Assembly: GCA_964461265.1 (NCBI GenBank)
Contig: CAYWTS010000027.1
Span: 1-30,325, forward strand
Length of the DNA: 30,325 nt
Direction of reading: 5' to 3'
From: CAYWTS01 sp964461265
Lineage (GTDB): Bacteria; Bacteroidota; Ignavibacteria; Tepidaquicellales; OLB5
Each line of letters opens with the position of its first letter. Position 1 is the stretch's first letter. The notes beneath the pieces were generated by a model. The model worked only from the letters and a program-made list of their open reading frames with translations. It ran no database searches and was not told where the DNA came from. Positions 30,314-30,325 of the stretch are shown in pieces. The position numbers and the translations under genes are program-made.

Positions 30314-30325
30314 CCGCAGGGGCAC
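30277..30325 (-). CDS. secA: SecA preprotein translocase ATPase, C-terminal end only
   Basis: The minus strand from the window edge reads CPCGSGKKYKNCHGK followed by TAA (30277-30279). This is the SEC-C zinc-binding tail that closes most SecA proteins; the C-x-C and C-H ligands are all present. SecA drives Sec-dependent export by ATP hydrolysis, and its zinc tail binds SecB and the ribosome. Only 15 codons are in the window. Other proteins can also carry SEC-C tails, but this exact ending is typical of SecA. Confidence 0.75.
   Translation of the reverse strand, partial: CPCGSGKKYKNCHGK

Overview
The window looks like a chromosomal piece of an AT-rich member of the Ignavibacteriota/Bacteroidota–Chlorobi group, most likely an Ignavibacteria-type organism. 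Four secreted proteins end in a type IX secretion (T9SS) sorting domain of the NFPNPFNPTT type. Several promoters fit the TTTG-N18-20-TAnnTTTG pattern of this phylum, and some genes also carry strong Shine-Dalgarno sites. This assignment is inferred from sequence style; no rRNA or tRNA gene was seen.

Layout. 0–2.5 kb: a Na+/solute symporter (minus) and a small lipoprotein-like protein. 2.5–3.25 kb: a SAM methyltransferase whose 5' end is disrupted. 3.3–6.2 kb: a tandem pair of T9SS-exported, Ycf48/BNR-like proteins with duplicated promoters. 6.5–9.3 kb: a small secreted protein and the feoA-feoB ferrous iron uptake pair (minus). 9.3–11.4 kb: a glycosyltransferase-like protein and an M23 metallopeptidase. 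11.4–12.95 kb: a repeat-rich stretch with a NUDIX hydrolase and an uncatalogued 35-residue membrane protein. 12.97–14.9 kb: acetyl-CoA synthetase (minus). 15.2–19.6 kb: a BatA/VWA membrane protein, then a tightly packed set of TPR lipoprotein, SppA protease, HU-like protein and a 31-residue basic bS22/AURKAIP1-like ribosomal protein. 19.7–21.6 kb: a nonsense-interrupted four-helix-bundle (IVS-type) gene and guaB (minus). 21.9–27.5 kb: a large protein of unknown function, a stand-alone fibronectin III protein, and two more T9SS cargo proteins, one with seven 51-residue repeats that suggest a seven-bladed propeller.

The most interesting region is 27.65–30.31 kb. A very AT-rich island carries a DNA methyltransferase, a frameshifted ADP-ribosyltransferase-like gene and an HNH-type endonuclease with zinc-knuckle cysteines, together resembling a compact type II restriction-modification locus. 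It is bracketed by a 49-bp direct repeat (46/49 identical) that is the 3' end of secA. The right copy is the true end of a secA gene running off the window; the left copy is a remnant. This is the signature of insertion at the secA 3' end.

The window also carries a short non-autonomous inverted-repeat element: two 155-bp copies (153/155 identical, opposite orientation) with perfect, different 7-bp target duplications, and a decayed third copy directly after the endonuclease stop codon. Each full copy encodes three hairpins. A different 160-bp terminal-inverted-repeat element follows acs.
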